Shown here in pieces: positions 1 to 11,170 of a stretch of 42,451 nucleotides of DNA. How positions within the stretch are numbered: the stretch's first letter is position 1; each line of letters starts with the position of its first letter. Source of the DNA: Yersinia vastinensis (GTDB lineage: Bacteria; Pseudomonadota; Gammaproteobacteria; Enterobacterales; Enterobacteriaceae); the NCBI RefSeq assembly GCF_902726565.1, contig NZ_CACVAF010000020.1, positions 1 through 42,451 of the forward strand, read 5' to 3'. A program made the position numbers and the translations under genes. A model generated the notes under the pieces. That model was not told where the DNA came from. It worked only from the letters and a program-made list of their open reading frames with translations, and made no database searches.

Positions 1-1
1 A

Positions 2-340
2 ACAGATCTGGATATTGGTATTGGCGAAGAGAACCGTAAACGTTGGTTGCGTACAGGGAAGTGCTCATTCTTGCCTGAAGAGCGCGCATGGTTAGAGCGT
101 TTACAAAATTGGGGTTTAGTCGATACTTTCCGTGCCGCAAATCCAGATTGCCATGATCAATTTTCGTGGTTTGATTATCGTTCACGCGGATTTGATGAAA
201 ATAGAGGGCTGCGTATCGATTTACTATTGGCGAGTAAGCCACTGGCTGCTCGTTGTATTGCCACGGGTATTGACTATGAAATTCGCGGGATGGAGAAACC
301 TTCAGATCACGCCCCTGTCTGGTCTGAATTTGCACTCTAA
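2..340 (+). CDS. xthA: Exonuclease III, C-terminal part (5' end cut by window edge)
   Basis: Exonuclease III degrades one strand of duplex DNA 3' to 5' and cleaves at abasic sites during base excision repair in the cytoplasm. Only the last 112 residues of a family of about 268 are present; the open frame enters from the left edge. The end of the protein contains the conserved SDHAPVW segment, whose Asp and His belong to the catalytic centre of the exonuclease-endonuclease-phosphatase fold, and an LRIDLLL segment typical of the family. The gene is followed by its own hairpin terminator, so it is not co-transcribed with the nudG gene downstream. Identification is firm; nothing can be said about its promoter. 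Confidence 0.95.
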   Translation, partial: TDLDIGIGEENRKRWLRTGKCSFLPEERAWLERLQNWGLVDTFRAANPDCHDQFSWFDYRSRGFDENRGLRIDLLLASKPLAARCIATGIDYEIRGMEKPSDHAPVWSEFAL

Positions 341-416
341 TTCTATCTCTTCGCCCTCGATTACCTTATGGCTGACATGAGGTATATGTGCAACTTTGAT
401 TGTGTCGGCGATACTG

Positions 417-443
417 GCCCTATTTTAAGATAGGGCTATTTTT
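417..443 (+). terminator. Rho-independent terminator of xthA
   Basis: GCCCTAT (417-423) pairs with ATAGGGC (430-436) around a 6-base loop, followed by a T-rich stretch. It lies 76 bases after the xthA stop codon. Confidence 0.75.
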
Positions 444-480
444 ATGGCATAAATAAACCACTGTCACTGAGAAAATAAAA

Positions 481-885
481 ATGATTGATGTCGTCGCAGC
501 AATTATCGAACAAAACGGCAAAATTTTACTGGCACAGCGAGATTCACATCGCGATCAGGCGGGAATGTGGGAGTTCCCTGGCGGAAAGGTCGAGGCTGGC
601 GAAAGTCAGCAGCAAGCATTGATACGCGAACTTGCTGAAGAGTTAAATATCAGGGCGACAGTGGCAGAGTATATCGCTACCAATCAGTGGGACTCGCCAA
701 AAGATAGGATCCGGCTACATGCCTGGCACATAGACAATTTCAGCGGTGAGTTGGTATTGAATTGCCATTCAGCATTAGTTTGGCTAGCACCAGAGGACGC
801 ATATAACTACCCTCTGGCACCCGCCGACATTCCACTATTAGAGGCTTTTATTGCTCGAAAACTTTTATTTCTCAAAAACAAATAA
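481..885 (+). CDS. nudG: NudG, CTP/oxidised-nucleotide pyrophosphohydrolase (Nudix)
   Basis: The protein (134 aa) is a Nudix hydrolase that cleaves nucleoside triphosphates to monophosphates. E. coli NudG prefers CTP, 5-methyl-dCTP and oxidised pyrimidine nucleotides. The Nudix box starts at Gly35 (GGKVEAGE) and runs through REL-AEEL (49-55), so all metal-binding glutamates are present. One oddity: the usual Gly near the end of the box is Asn56. The C-terminal PLAPADIPLLEAF segment is specific to NudG rather than MutT. The start is preceded by a weak GAGAAA element. The gene converges on ynjH with only 4 bases between the stop codons. In E. coli nudG also lies near ynjH and topB. Confidence 0.93.
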   Translation: MIDVVAAIIEQNGKILLAQRDSHRDQAGMWEFPGGKVEAGESQQQALIRELAEELNIRATVAEYIATNQWDSPKDRIRLHAWHIDNFSGELVLNCHSALVWLAPEDAYNYPLAPADIPLLEAFIARKLLFLKNK

Positions 886-889
886 ACTA

Positions 890-1180
890 CTATCTGGTTA
901 ATCTTTTCCAAATCAGTGGATTTGTCCCGACCACACTGGAGTCACGCACGCATTGCAGAACTTCTCCCTCGACTCGCAATACGGCCCCTTCCGAGTAATT
1001 TTGGTTTTGATAAATGCAACAGCGCGTACACGGGTTATTATTTGTGTTGCGATTTGATGAGTTATTCCATACCTCTGGCGGCAAAGGAACGACAACATCG
1101 ACATTATTTCTGTTCGCCATCGCCGCACCGGAAATAAGCGTGGTGAAACCAATAAGGCCCAGTAATAGCTGTGTTCTCAT
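890..1180 (-). CDS. ynjH: YnjH-like secreted protein, DUF1496
   Basis: A 96-residue protein with a clear Sec signal peptide (hydrophobic residues 4-17, cleavage probably after AMA near residue 22). The mature part is Asn-rich, then has a compact cysteine cluster (PCTRCCIYQ) and a fourth Cys near the C terminus, suggesting disulfides or metal binding in the periplasm. This layout and the position behind topB match E. coli YnjH, whose function is unknown. Its ATG overlaps the topB stop codon in an ATGA arrangement, so translation is probably coupled to topB. Nothing links it functionally to topoisomerase activity; the coupling may only be an expression arrangement. Confidence 0.85.
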   Translation of the reverse strand: MRTQLLLGLIGFTTLISGAAMANRNNVDVVVPLPPEVWNNSSNRNTNNNPCTRCCIYQNQNYSEGAVLRVEGEVLQCVRDSSVVGTNPLIWKRLTR

Positions 1181-3102
1181 GACTTATTCTCCTTGGCTTT
1201 AGACGATGTTTTCTTTCGCTTCTTTGTCGCACTAGCAGGGGCTGTTGGCAACCCACGAAAAACCTGAGGCGAACGATTTTGTTTTGCTTGATTGATTAAA
1301 TCTTGCAACGTGGTTACTAGCGGCTGCATAAAATCCTGATATCGACAATTCTTTTCACTGATTTGCGTCAGCGTCGATTCCCAATGTGCCGTCATATCTG
1401 GGCGGGCGGCAATATCAGGTAACGCATGAATCAATGCTCTACCTGCCGGGCTAGCATGGATATAGCGGCCCTTTTTAAACAAAAAAGTCCGTTTAAAAAG
1501 CAGCTCAATAATACCTGCGCGTGTCGCCTCAGTCCCTAAACCGTCGGTGGCTCGCAGGACTTTCTTTAACTCTTTATCTTGTACAAAACGCGCAATACCC
1601 GTCATTGCAGAAAGTAGGCTGGCATCGGTAAATGGCCGTGGAGGTTGAGTTTGCCGCTCAACAACCTCACCACGTTCACACAATAACTCCGCGCCTTTCT
1701 CTACCACGGGCAGCGGCGCACCTTCGTTTTCTTCATCGCGTTCTTTGCTACCCAGCAGAGTCCGCCAACCCGCCTCAGCCAGAAAACGCGCTTTAGCAAT
1801 AAACTTGCCACCAGCAATATCCAATTCAATAACGCACTTACGGAACTGTGCATCTGGGCAAAACTGCATCAGATATTGCTGCGCAACTAATCGGTAAACC
1901 TTACTCTCATCCGTGGTGAGATTCACTTTAGTGGATCGTGCCGTTGGGATGATCGCATGGTGCGCATCCACTTTTTTGTCATCCCAGCAACGGTTACGTC
2001 GATCGCTATCCATCACTTCTAACGGCAGTAAATCAGCCTGATGGATGCTGATAGCATTGAGCACCGAATGGCGGCCGGCAAAATGTTCTTCTGGTAGGTA
2101 TCGGCAATCTGAACGAGGATATGTAATCAATTTGTGCGTTTCATATAAACGTTGACAAATATCAAGCACTTGTTGTGCACTCAGGCCAAATCGTTTTGCG
2201 GCTTCAATCTGTAAAGTCGAAAGCGAAAATGGCAAAGGGGCTGTTTCTGATTCCCGTTTATCATTATAAGACGTGACAAAAGCAGGTTGGCCAGTGATGC
2301 GATTAACGACATGATCCGCCAGTGGTCGGTGCAACAAGCGCCCTTCTTCATCTTGATAAGATTCGCAGGAATCACTCGGTTGCCATAAAGCAATAAAACG
2401 CTCATCAGCAGGTGTGACGATGTGCGCTTTAACTTCAAAAAAGTCTTTAGGGACGAAATCTTCAATCTCTTCATCACGACGTACAACCAGCCCTAATACT
2501 GGCGTTTGTACTCGTCCGACAGATAGAACACCGTCATAACCCGCGTTGCGCCCAAGAATGGTATAGGCACGTGTCATATTGATGCCATAAAGCCAATCCG
2601 CTCTAGCCCTCGCCAAGGCGGAAACACACAGCGGAATAAACTCCCGGTTATAACGTAGTCGCTCGACTGCGCGCTCCACCGCCTGGGGATTTAAGTCATT
2701 AATCAGACAGCGGCGCACATTTTGCCGTTTCTCCGCCTCCAAATCGAGGTAGTCCAATACTTCATCAACCAGAAGTTGTCCTTCGCGATCAGGGTCACCG
2801 GCATGGATAACTTCGTCAGCCTGCTGCAATAACTGTTTGATGACATTAAGTTGTTTACTAACAGAAGGGCGTGGCTGCAATCGCCACTTTTCAGGAATAA
2901 TAGGCAGGTCAGCCAAAGACCAACGGGCATAGCGGCTGTCGTAAGCATCAGGTTGAGCCTGCTCCAGCAAGTGGCCAATACACCACGTCACCATTTGGTC
3001 ATTGCCACAAGCAATGAATCCATCACCTCGGCGATGCGGCTTTGGCAGGATATCGGCAATCGCTCGCGCCAAACTGGGCTTTTCGGCAATAAAAAGTCGC
3101 AT
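1177..3102 (-). CDS. topB: DNA topoisomerase III
   Basis: A type IA topoisomerase (641 aa; E. coli 653) that decatenates single-stranded or gapped DNA, for example at replication and recombination intermediates. The N terminus [15 protein letters not shown] is the Toprim strand with its acidic Glu, DPDREGQLL is the Toprim DxD region, and [12 protein letters not shown] carries the active-site Tyr. The C-terminal tail is Lys/Ser-rich, as expected for nucleic acid binding. Two ATG codons are adjacent (3105 and 3102); the second matches the family start, so I chose it. A weak GGTGA element precedes it. It follows selD by about 30 bases and overlaps ynjH, suggesting a selD-topB-ynjH transcript. 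Confidence 0.96.
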   Translation of the reverse strand: MRLFIAEKPSLARAIADILPKPHRRGDGFIACGNDQMVTWCIGHLLEQAQPDAYDSRYARWSLADLPIIPEKWRLQPRPSVSKQLNVIKQLLQQADEVIHAGDPDREGQLLVDEVLDYLDLEAEKRQNVRRCLINDLNPQAVERAVERLRYNREFIPLCVSALARARADWLYGINMTRAYTILGRNAGYDGVLSVGRVQTPVLGLVVRRDEEIEDFVPKDFFEVKAHIVTPADERFIALWQPSDSCESYQDEEGRLLHRPLADHVVNRITGQPAFVTSYNDKRESETAPLPFSLSTLQIEAAKRFGLSAQQVLDICQRLYETHKLITYPRSDCRYLPEEHFAGRHSVLNAISIHQADLLPLEVMDSDRRNRCWDDKKVDAHHAIIPTARSTKVNLTTDESKVYRLVAQQYLMQFCPDAQFRKCVIELDIAGGKFIAKARFLAEAGWRTLLGSKERDEENEGAPLPVVEKGAELLCERGEVVERQTQPPRPFTDASLLSAMTGIARFVQDKELKKVLRATDGLGTEATRAGIIELLFKRTFLFKKGRYIHASPAGRALIHALPDIAARPDMTAHWESTLTQISEKNCRYQDFMQPLVTTLQDLINQAKQNRSPQVFRGLPTAPASATKKRKKTSSKAKENKS

Positions 3103-3133
3103 CATTCACCGTATAAATACATCAGAGAGAAGG

Positions 3134-4180
3134 TCATTCTGTTATCTCAATCAGCGCCCGACGATTATCCACCGCATGTAGCTCACCAATTGCGCTGAGT
3201 GTCATACCGTGTTGAGCTGCAATCTCTTGCACTTGGTTTTGTGCCTCTGGTAATACCGCCAATAACAATCCACCCGATGTCTGCGGATCACAGAGTAAAT
3301 TTTTCTGCAGATCAGACATCGCGCCAATCAGATGGCCATAGCTATCAAAGTTGCGTCCAGTTCCTCCCGGCACGCAACCTTTCGCAATATACTCTTCGAC
3401 CGCCGGCAGACGAGGAATGGCCGAAAAATGCAAGGTTGCCTGAACACCCGACCCCTGACAGATTTCGCTTAGATGCCCTAGCAAACCGAACCCAGTCACA
3501 TCCGTCATCGCAGTCACTCCGGCAATATGCGCAAAGTCGGCACCCGATTTATTCAACTGACACATGGTTTGCGTGGCAATACCTTGATGTTCCGGGCGTA
3601 ATTGACTTTTCTTTTCTGCCGTAGTCAGGATGCCTATCCCTAGTGGCTTAGTGAGAAATAGCTGACAACCCGCTTTTGCTGCACTGTTTTTCTTAACCTG
3701 ATCCGTGCTGACAATACCGGTTACTGCTAACCCGAAAATCGGTTCTGGCGCGTCAATAGAGTGCCCACCAGCCAGCGAAATTCCGGCCTGTTGACAAACA
3801 TAGCGCCCACCTTCAATTACCTGTTGGGCGACTTCTGGCGCTAATTTATCAATAGGCCATCCTAGAATGGCAATCGCCATAATCGGTTTGCCACCCATAG
3901 CATAAATATCACTGATGGCGTTCGTCGCCGCTATACGCCCGAAATCAAACGGATCATCGACGATCGGCATGAAAAAGTCGGTAGTGCTGATAATGCCAAC
4001 CCCACTGCCAATATCATACACCGCGGCATCATCACGGGTTTCATTGCCCACCAGCAGACGGGGATCAAGAAATTTTTGTTGCTCAGAATGCAAAATTTTA
4101 TCCAACACTTTGGGTGATATTTTGCAACCGCAGCCCGCTCCGTGGCTGTATTGAGTAAGACGTATCGCTGGCGATGTCAT
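3134..4180 (-). CDS. selD: Selenophosphate synthetase
   Basis: Makes selenophosphate from selenide and ATP, the selenium donor for selenocysteine tRNA and 2-selenouridine. The protein is 348 aa, like E. coli SelD (347). The N-terminal segment SHGAGCGCK places Cys17 and Lys20 at the catalytic positions; the active residue here is Cys, not selenocysteine. The Gly-rich nucleotide-binding region ([12 protein letters not shown]) and the C-terminal DPQTSGGLL motif are present. The start is preceded by GGGAGAG. Its presence implies that selenocysteine or selenouridine is used elsewhere in the genome; no selA or selB lies in this window. topB follows about 30 bases downstream. Confidence 0.96.
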   Translation of the reverse strand: MTSPAIRLTQYSHGAGCGCKISPKVLDKILHSEQQKFLDPRLLVGNETRDDAAVYDIGSGVGIISTTDFFMPIVDDPFDFGRIAATNAISDIYAMGGKPIMAIAILGWPIDKLAPEVAQQVIEGGRYVCQQAGISLAGGHSIDAPEPIFGLAVTGIVSTDQVKKNSAAKAGCQLFLTKPLGIGILTTAEKKSQLRPEHQGIATQTMCQLNKSGADFAHIAGVTAMTDVTGFGLLGHLSEICQGSGVQATLHFSAIPRLPAVEEYIAKGCVPGGTGRNFDSYGHLIGAMSDLQKNLLCDPQTSGGLLLAVLPEAQNQVQEIAAQHGMTLSAIGELHAVDNRRALIEITE

Positions 4181-4369
4181 AACACTCTCCCGTCTGATGG
4201 TTCAGTAACAAACAATCTAACCAATATGCTATTAAATCAATGAATAAGCTATTTAGTCAGGAATGATGCAGATAAGGTAAATATCCAGAGTATCTATGGT
4301 AGCGCCTCTAGCTTGGCTTGGTAAGTGGAGAGCCGTGATAAGGCGGATAGGTTGGTCACAAAGCGGGCT

Positions 4370-4411
4370 AAAACGCAGCTTGCCGCTGAAAAAACAAGCA
4401 AACTGCGTTTT
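4370..4411. terminator. Hairpin behind ydjA, possible bidirectional terminator
   Basis: AAAACGCAG (4370-4378) and CTGCGTTTT (4403-4411) form a perfect 9-bp inverted repeat, with short inner CTTG/CAAG pairing. A tracts on one side and T tracts on the other would give a U run in both directions. It lies 18 bases beyond the ydjA stop, where a terminator is expected. The rest of 4181-4429 holds the selD upstream region and nothing else I can name. Confidence 0.5.
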
Positions 4412-4429
4412 GATATGAGAAATCAAGTC

Positions 4430-4981
4430 TCAGAAATAACGAACAAAAGGCGAGTAATCCGGCGGAGTGACTTTGGTGGCTGATTTCAGTTGTGGAGTAC
4501 CAAGGTAGAGGAAACCGACGATTTCATCCTGCTCGCGGCAGGCAAAACCCTGACGAACAACTGGGTGGTGAGTCCAAGAACCCGTGCGCCAAATACCATT
4601 GAACCCTTGTGCCAGCGCCGCCATTTGCATAGCCTGCACGGCACAACCAGCAGAAACAACCTGCTCCCAATTTGGTACTTTAGGGTTTTCTGTGACATGG
4701 GCAATCACCGTAATAATCAGCGGTGCGCGGAAAGGCGCTAACTTCGCTTTTTCCAAAACAGCCTCATCAGACCCATCGTGTTTAACCGCATCTTGCAGTA
4801 ATTGGCTAAATCGCTCCAGACCATCATTTTGAATTAAAACAAAACGCCACGGCTGTAATGTGCCATGATCAGGTGCACGCATACCTGCATGAATTATATT
4901 ATCCAATGCCTCACCTGTTGGGGCTGGTGTGGTTAAGCGGGACGCCGAACGACGATTGAGTAACAATTCCAATGCATCCAT
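4430..4981 (-). CDS. ydjA: YdjA, small nitroreductase-family flavoprotein
   Basis: A 183-residue FMN-dependent nitroreductase-fold protein, the same length as E. coli YdjA, one of the smallest members of the family. The N-terminal RRSASRL segment and [17 protein letters not shown] form the FMN phosphate and isoalloxazine contacts. The physiological substrate is not known. ATG codons at 4984 and 4981 are adjacent; AGGAG sits 6 bases from the second, and the second matches the family start (MDALELL), so 4981 was chosen. It is divergent from sppA and upstream of selD, with a hairpin between. Position between selD and sppA is the same as in E. coli. Confidence 0.92.
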   Translation of the reverse strand: MDALELLLNRRSASRLTTPAPTGEALDNIIHAGMRAPDHGTLQPWRFVLIQNDGLERFSQLLQDAVKHDGSDEAVLEKAKLAPFRAPLIITVIAHVTENPKVPNWEQVVSAGCAVQAMQMAALAQGFNGIWRTGSWTHHPVVRQGFACREQDEIVGFLYLGTPQLKSATKVTPPDYSPFVRYF

Positions 4982-5143
4982 CATTTTCTCCTGATAACGA
5001 TTTTCATTTTCAGCACGGTAGCATAAGTTGTCGTTTTGTTACCAGTGTTGACCGATTCTCGAGGTTTTTCGGTGATTTAAAGCTGACTTTTGTTCATCAG
5101 GTCATTAGGATAACTGCACTTGCCCGGTTTTGTTGGAGATAAC

Positions 5144-6994
5144 ATGCGCACTTTGTGGCGAATTATTGCTGGTTTTTTTAAGTGGACTTGGCGTCTGCTG
5201 AATTTTGCCAGAGAGTTTATTCTTAATCTTTTTCTCATCCTGCTGATTTTGGTCGGCGTTGGTATTTACCTTCAGTTCCAAAGCAAACCGGCAGAACCGG
5301 TTAAGGGCGCACTATTAGTTAATTTAAGTGGTGTGGTGGTTGACCAGCCAGCAGTGAATAATAAGCTCCGTCAACTGGGGCGTGAATTATTAGGGGCATC
5401 CAGTAATCGTCTACAAGAAAACTCCCTATTTGATATTGTAGAAACTATTCGTCTAGCCAAAACCGATAGCAATATTACGGGGTTGGTATTATCGCTGAGT
5501 GATTTTACCGGCGCTGATCAGCCTTCGCTGCAATATATTGGCAAAGCACTGCGGGAATTCCGTGATACGGGTAAACCGATTTACGCTATCGGCGATAGTT
5601 ATAATCAGACACAATATTATCTAGCCAGCTTTGCCAATAAAATCTATTTGTCCCCACAAGGGGCCGTCGATCTGCATGGTTTTGCCAGCAATAATCTTTA
5701 TTACAAATCGTTGTTGGAAAAACTCAAAGTCACCACCAATATTTTCCGCGTGGGCACATATAAATCGGCAGTTGAGCCGATGATCCGTGATGATATGTCT
5801 CCCGCTGCCCGTGAGGCTGACAGTCGCTGGATTGGCGGTTTATGGCAAAACTATCTGACAGCGGTTTCTGCTAATCGTCAATTAACGCCAGAGCAATTGT
5901 TCCCGGGTGCCGCGGGTGTTATCAGTGGATTACAAGCTGCTGGCGGCTCCCCTGCGCAATATGCACTCAATAGTAAGCTGGTCGATCAACTGGCGGCTCG
6001 CCCTGAAATTGAAACTGAGTTGGTGAAGACGTTTGGTTGGGATAAAAGAAATAATGACTTTAATTACGTCAGTATTTATGACTATCAACCGACACCAACC
6101 CCACAGCAAGGTGAGCAAATTGCGGTTCTCTTTGCTAATGGCGCAATCATGGATGGACCACAAACACCGGGGAATGTCGGCGGCGATGCTCTGGCTGCGC
6201 AAATTCGTCAGGCGCGTTTAGATCCAAAAATCAAAGCGGTTATCTTGCGAGTGAACAGCCCTGGCGGCAGTGTCAGTGCCTCTGAGTTGATTCGTTCGGA
6301 ATTGGCGGCGCTGCGGGCTGCTAATAAACCATTGGTTGTATCAATGGGTGGCATGGCCGCCTCTGGCGGGTATTGGATTTCAACCCCAGCCAATTATATT
6401 ATTGCCAACCCAAGCACACTGACTGGTTCTATTGGTATCTTCGGCGTAATTAATACTTTCCAAAACTCGCTGGAAAGCATTGGTGTACATACCGACGGCG
6501 TGGCAACGTCACCACTAGCGAATGTATCGATAACCAAAGATTTGCCACCTGAATTTTCCCAGATGATGCAAATTAATATCGAAAACGGCTACAAAACCTT
6601 TATTGACTTGGTTGCTACCGCTCGCCATAAAACACCGGAGCAAGTCGATCAAATCGCGCAAGGCCATGTGTGGATAGGTCTGGATGCCAAAAACAACGGG
6701 CTAGTAGACCAACTCGGTGATTTTGATGATGCCGTCAAGAAAGTCGCCGAACTGGCAAAACTGAAAACCTGGCAACTGAATTGGTTTGTTGATGAACCGA
6801 GTCTCAGTGATTTGATTTTCGGTCAAATGAGCGCGTCAGTACAGGCGATACTGCCTGAAGCTATTCAGGCATGGTTACCTGCACCAATATCAGCCATGGC
6901 ACGAGCAGTTAAAGATCAACCAAGTTTGCTCAATACACTCAATGACCCACAGAATCGGTATGCGTTATGCCTAACTTGTGGTGATGTGCGCTAG
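5144..6994 (+). CDS. sppA: Protease IV, signal peptide peptidase SppA (67 kDa)
   Basis: An inner-membrane serine protease that degrades cleaved signal peptides. The protein is 616 aa (E. coli 618). One membrane anchor spans roughly residues 22-42. The tandem SppA domains carry the Ser-Lys dyad on separate halves: Lys207 in GTYKSAVEP and Ser407 in [10 protein letters not shown], matching Lys209 and Ser409 of E. coli with a constant offset of 2. The frame is open from a TTG at 5120, but the ATG at 5144 follows TTGGAGATAAC and begins with the family MRTLWR, so it is the start. It is divergent from ydjA and followed by a strong terminator before ansA. Confidence 0.96.
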   Translation: MRTLWRIIAGFFKWTWRLLNFAREFILNLFLILLILVGVGIYLQFQSKPAEPVKGALLVNLSGVVVDQPAVNNKLRQLGRELLGASSNRLQENSLFDIVETIRLAKTDSNITGLVLSLSDFTGADQPSLQYIGKALREFRDTGKPIYAIGDSYNQTQYYLASFANKIYLSPQGAVDLHGFASNNLYYKSLLEKLKVTTNIFRVGTYKSAVEPMIRDDMSPAAREADSRWIGGLWQNYLTAVSANRQLTPEQLFPGAAGVISGLQAAGGSPAQYALNSKLVDQLAARPEIETELVKTFGWDKRNNDFNYVSIYDYQPTPTPQQGEQIAVLFANGAIMDGPQTPGNVGGDALAAQIRQARLDPKIKAVILRVNSPGGSVSASELIRSELAALRAANKPLVVSMGGMAASGGYWISTPANYIIANPSTLTGSIGIFGVINTFQNSLESIGVHTDGVATSPLANVSITKDLPPEFSQMMQINIENGYKTFIDLVATARHKTPEQVDQIAQGHVWIGLDAKNNGLVDQLGDFDDAVKKVAELAKLKTWQLNWFVDEPSLSDLIFGQMSASVQAILPEAIQAWLPAPISAMARAVKDQPSLLNTLNDPQNRYALCLTCGDVR

Positions 6995-7024
6995 TCAAAT
7001 CCTCAAATCGTAGATAAATACTCC

Positions 7025-7049
7025 GCCCGGCACCTGCCGGGCTTTTTTT
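7025..7049 (+). terminator. Rho-independent terminator of sppA
   Basis: GCCCGGC (7025-7031) pairs with GCCGGGC (7036-7042) over a 4-base loop and is followed by seven T. Confidence 0.92.
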
Positions 7050-7111
7050 CCTCACCAACCGCCCTATAATTCACTCATCTTATTCAGTTCGACTTTTCAG
7101 GCATATGACTC

Positions 7112-8128
7112 ATGCAGAAGAAATCTATTTATGTCGCTTATACCGGCGGGACTATCGGTATGCAGCGTTCAGATCACGGCTACATTCCCGTGTCTGGTCA
7201 CTTGCAACGCCAACTGGCCTTGATGCCTGAATTCCATCGGCCCGAAATGCCTGATTTTACTATTCATGAATATGCTCCATTAATTGATTCTTCTGATATG
7301 ACGCCTGAGGACTGGCAGCATATTGCCAATGATATTCAGCAAAATTATGATTTATACGATGGCTTTGTTATTTTACATGGCACTGACACTATGGCGTTTA
7401 CCGCCTCGGCCCTCTCCTTCATGCTGGAAAATCTGGCTAAACCCGTGATTGTCACCGGTTCGCAAATTCCCTTGGCGGAGTTACGTTCCGATGGGCAAAC
7501 CAATTTACTTAATGCTCTGTATCTGGCAGCTAATCACCCAGTGAATGAAGTCAGTTTGTTCTTCAACAACAAATTGTTTCGCGGTAACCGTACCACCAAA
7601 GCTCATGCCGACGGTTTTGATGCTTTCGCCTCTCCTAATCTCTCTGTTCTGCTAGAAGCGGGCATCCATATTCGTCGTATGGCATCAGTTGAGTCCCCTA
7701 TCAATAATGGGCCATTGGTCGTTCATAACATCACGCCGCAACCCATTGGCGTAGTCACTATCTATCCCGGAATCTCTGGTGCAGTAGTGCGGAACTTCCT
7801 GCTGCAACCGGTCAAGGCTTTGATTTTGCGATCCTATGGTGTGGGGAACGCACCACAGAAAGCAGAATTACTGGATGAGCTAAGAAATGCCAGCGAGCGC
7901 GGTATTGTGGTGGTAAATTTAACCCAATGTATTTCTGGCAGGGTCAATATGGATGGCTACGCTACGGGGAATGCACTGGCCCATGCTGGCGTGATCAGTG
8001 GTTTTGATATGACCGTTGAGGCTGCCCTGACAAAACTGCATTATTTGTTGAGTCAATCTCTATCCCCCGAAGAAATCCGCCGGTTGATGCAACAAAACCT
8101 GCGCGGCGAATTAACCGACACCCACTGA
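7112..8128 (+). CDS. ansA: L-asparaginase I (cytoplasmic)
   Basis: Hydrolyses L-asparagine to aspartate and ammonia. The 338 residues equal the E. coli AnsA length. The first catalytic threonine lies in the N-terminal AYTGGTIGM motif and the second in HGTDTMAFTASALSF; no signal peptide is present, which separates it from the periplasmic type II enzyme. pncA begins 15 bases after its stop on the same strand, so the two amidohydrolase genes form an operon, as in E. coli. An ATG a few bases upstream is in another frame and was not chosen. Confidence 0.96.
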   Translation: MQKKSIYVAYTGGTIGMQRSDHGYIPVSGHLQRQLALMPEFHRPEMPDFTIHEYAPLIDSSDMTPEDWQHIANDIQQNYDLYDGFVILHGTDTMAFTASALSFMLENLAKPVIVTGSQIPLAELRSDGQTNLLNALYLAANHPVNEVSLFFNNKLFRGNRTTKAHADGFDAFASPNLSVLLEAGIHIRRMASVESPINNGPLVVHNITPQPIGVVTIYPGISGAVVRNFLLQPVKALILRSYGVGNAPQKAELLDELRNASERGIVVVNLTQCISGRVNMDGYATGNALAHAGVISGFDMTVEAALTKLHYLLSQSLSPEEIRRLMQQNLRGELTDTH

Positions 8129-8143
8129 TCTGGCGGAACTCTC

Positions 8144-8797
8144 ATGAATGCGGCACTGTTATTAATTGATTTGCAAAATGATTTTTGTCCGGGAGGCGCA
8201 TTGGCTGTCACCGAAGGTGACGAGGTTATTGCTATTGCAAATGAGGCTATTCATGCCTGTTTGATGTTAAAAATACCTGTTATCGCCAGCCAAGATTGGC
8301 ACCCAGCCGAGCACCGTAGTTTTGCGATTAATTCCAATGCAGAACCGGGTTCTGTTGGCGAATTAGACGGTTTAACGCAAGTCTGGTGGCCCGTACATTG
8401 TGTACAAGACAGCCCCGGTGCAGCTTTGCATCCACGTTTAAACCATGAGGCTATTGCTGCGATTTTCCGTAAAGGCCAAGATCCCGCGATCGACAGCTAC
8501 AGTGCTTTTTTTGATAATGGCAGACGAGCAAAAACCCCCCTGGATGGGTGGTTGCAGCAACACGGAATTGAGCGTTTGTATGTTATGGGGTTAGCAACAG
8601 ATTATTGTGTGAAATACACCGTTTTAGATGCATTAACTTTGGGTTATCAAACCACCATCATCAGTGATGGTTGCCGTGGTGTCAATCTGCAACCACAAGA
8701 CAGCCAACAAGCCTTTGACGCTATGCGTGATACTGGCGCCAACATACAAACATTGGCGCAACTTCTGACGGACTTAGAGGTAAAAGCAACTTATTAA
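8144..8797 (+). CDS. pncA: Nicotinamidase (pyrazinamidase)
   Basis: Converts nicotinamide to nicotinate in the NAD salvage pathway. The protein has 217 residues (E. coli 213). Asp9 in LLIDLQNDF, Lys in FRKGQD and Cys in GLATDYCVKYTVLDA form the catalytic triad of the isochorismatase-like family, and DWHPAEH supplies metal ligands. It starts 15 bases after ansA behind a GGCGGAA element. A perfect 10-bp inverted repeat follows the stop codon, and yeaC converges from the other strand. Confidence 0.95.
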   Translation: MNAALLLIDLQNDFCPGGALAVTEGDEVIAIANEAIHACLMLKIPVIASQDWHPAEHRSFAINSNAEPGSVGELDGLTQVWWPVHCVQDSPGAALHPRLNHEAIAAIFRKGQDPAIDSYSAFFDNGRRAKTPLDGWLQQHGIERLYVMGLATDYCVKYTVLDALTLGYQTTIISDGCRGVNLQPQDSQQAFDAMRDTGANIQTLAQLLTDLEVKATY

Positions 8798-8803
8798 ACG
8801 AGG

Positions 8804-8837
8804 CACTCAACGGAGCCGATATCGACGCCGTTGAGTG
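8804..8837. terminator. Hairpin between convergent pncA and yeaC
   Basis: CACTCAACGG (8804-8813) and CCGTTGAGTG (8828-8837) form a perfect 10-bp stem with a 14-base loop, just between the two stop codons. There is no good T run on either side, so termination may be weak or Rho-assisted. Confidence 0.5.
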
Positions 8838-8839
8838 AT

Positions 8840-9112
8840 TCATTCTGGTTTCAACTTCACCAACGTCGGCTGGCTAAATTGCTGCTTAAGCTCTTGTTTG
8901 GTTTTCATCACAATCTGACCATCGGTGCCAATACTCATATGCTGGGCATCAGTGTTATGGCGCGCTTGCCATAGCATGACCATTTGCAGACTGTTCTCTT
9001 TCTGCTCAGGCGTCAGTGCCACACCATCTGGCCATTTACCTAACTCTACCGCCTGAACTAAACGCTGGTAAATTTCGGGTGTCATCACTGATATTAGGTC
9101 TTCAAGCTCCAT
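8840..9112 (-). CDS. yeaC: YeaC-like protein, DUF1315
   Basis: A 90-residue soluble protein that matches E. coli YeaC in length, position beside msrB and the sequence around MTPEIYQRLVQAVELGKWPD. It contains no signal peptide, membrane segment or cysteine. The function is unknown. It lies downstream of msrB on the minus strand with a gap of 74 bases and could be read from the msrB promoter. Confidence 0.85.
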   Translation of the reverse strand: MELEDLISVMTPEIYQRLVQAVELGKWPDGVALTPEQKENSLQMVMLWQARHNTDAQHMSIGTDGQIVMKTKQELKQQFSQPTLVKLKPE

Positions 9113-9186
9113 CGGAACATCCTCAGATAAAGGAATAGCAAGCTGAATCGATTTTTCACTTATCCGGTTACGGTTTTTATCAGCCG

Positions 9187-9600
9187 TTATCCCGCAGTCT
9201 GTTCGCCATTTTGGTCATCAACAAAATTCAGTGATGCCGAGTTCACGCAATAGCGCTCTCCGGTAGGTTGTGGGCCATCAGGGAACACATGCCCCAAATG
9301 TGCATCACAGTTACCACAACGAATCTCGACACGGTGCATATTATGAGAATAATCATCAATATAGCGGATTGAATTCGCGTCAAGCGGTTGATAAAAACTC
9401 GGCCAACCACAACCGGAATCAAACTTAGATTCTGAGATAAAAAGCGGTTGGTGGCAACACAAGCATTGATACACACCGTCACGTTTATTGTGCAGTAATT
9501 TGCCACTAAAAGGCGCTTCCGTCCCCCGCTGCTGGGTGACATGCCGCTGAATATCGGACAGTTTCTCAATATTTTCTGTAGGGTTCAGTTCTTTAGCCAT
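9187..9600 (-). CDS. msrB: Methionine-R-sulfoxide reductase B
   Basis: Reduces the R-epimer of methionine sulfoxide in proteins, using thioredoxin. The protein is 137 residues as in E. coli. Two CxxC pairs (CLCC near residue 46 and CGNC near residue 95) bind structural zinc, and the catalytic Cys lies in RYCVNSASL; it is a cysteine enzyme, not a selenoprotein. The frame is open further upstream to 9657, but the family N terminus starts at the ATG at 9600, preceded by AGAGAA. It is divergent from gapA, with about 350 bases shared upstream. Confidence 0.95.
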   Translation of the reverse strand: MAKELNPTENIEKLSDIQRHVTQQRGTEAPFSGKLLHNKRDGVYQCLCCHQPLFISESKFDSGCGWPSFYQPLDANSIRYIDDYSHNMHRVEIRCGNCDAHLGHVFPDGPQPTGERYCVNSASLNFVDDQNGEQTAG

Positions 9601-9723
9601 TTGTGCGATTCTCTGGCAGGGAATAAAGTCAACGAAAACAACGTCTAATAATAACAAAAAATTAACAACAAAGCAGTTAAAATTGTCCTAAACTGTATGC
9701 CATCGAAGCGATAACGGTGTAAA

Positions 9724-9739
9724 TGTGATAAAAATCGCA
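9724..9739. promoter_or_regulatory. CRP-like site between msrB and gapA
   Basis: TGTGA, six bases, TCGCA: one mismatch from the CRP consensus TGTGA-N6-TCACA. It lies about 170 bases upstream of the proximal gapA promoter. E. coli gapA has several promoters including catabolite-controlled ones, so a role in gapA or msrB control is an inference. Confidence 0.5.
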
Positions 9740-9876
9740 AATATTACTGATTCTCACTTTAAACTAAATTATTCGCCCCAATATAAAAATGAGGCTAATC
9801 GTATCAGGAAACGCGTGATTAATGTTCGATCTACCTCCCCTGGTTTGATTTGTAGCAATAATTGACACGATTCCGC

Positions 9877-9904
9877 TTGACGCTCGGTAAGGTTTTTGTA
9901 ATTT
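9877..9904 (+). promoter_or_regulatory. Proximal gapA promoter
   Basis: TTGACG (-35, 9877-9882), 16-base spacer, TAATTT (-10, 9899-9904). From memory the leader onwards is nearly the same as in E. coli gapA, whose main promoter lies here. Confidence 0.65.
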
Positions 9905-9935
9905 TACAACCAACCTTTTATTCACTAACAAATAG

Positions 9936-10943
<1,008 letters not shown>

Positions 10944-10965
10944 TGGATTGATGTAGATTTCTGTC

Positions 10966-10991
10966 AAAAGCCACCCTCGGGTGGCTTTTTT
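10966..10991 (+). terminator. Rho-independent terminator of gapA
   Basis: GCCACCC pairs with GGGTGGC around a 2-base gap region, flanked by A4 and T6. Perfect strong hairpin 23 bases after the gapA stop. Confidence 0.93.
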
Positions 10992-11170
10992 ATTGTCTAA
11001 AAATGCGGTGATGGCTACACGACTCCATCGGGTCAGTGTAATAAATTGCGTAATATCAATGATTCACCACTACTCTACTGTAGGCTTGCTGCAAGATTTT
11101 GCGTCTGTGATATTATCGAAAGTCTGAAGTTCAATGGATCTCAAGTTCCTATTCCCATAAGGCCAAACGA

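Noticed and set aside
3134..4180. Selenocysteine codon in selD
   Set aside because: The catalytic position is an ordinary Cys17 codon; no in-frame TGA or SECIS-like element was found.
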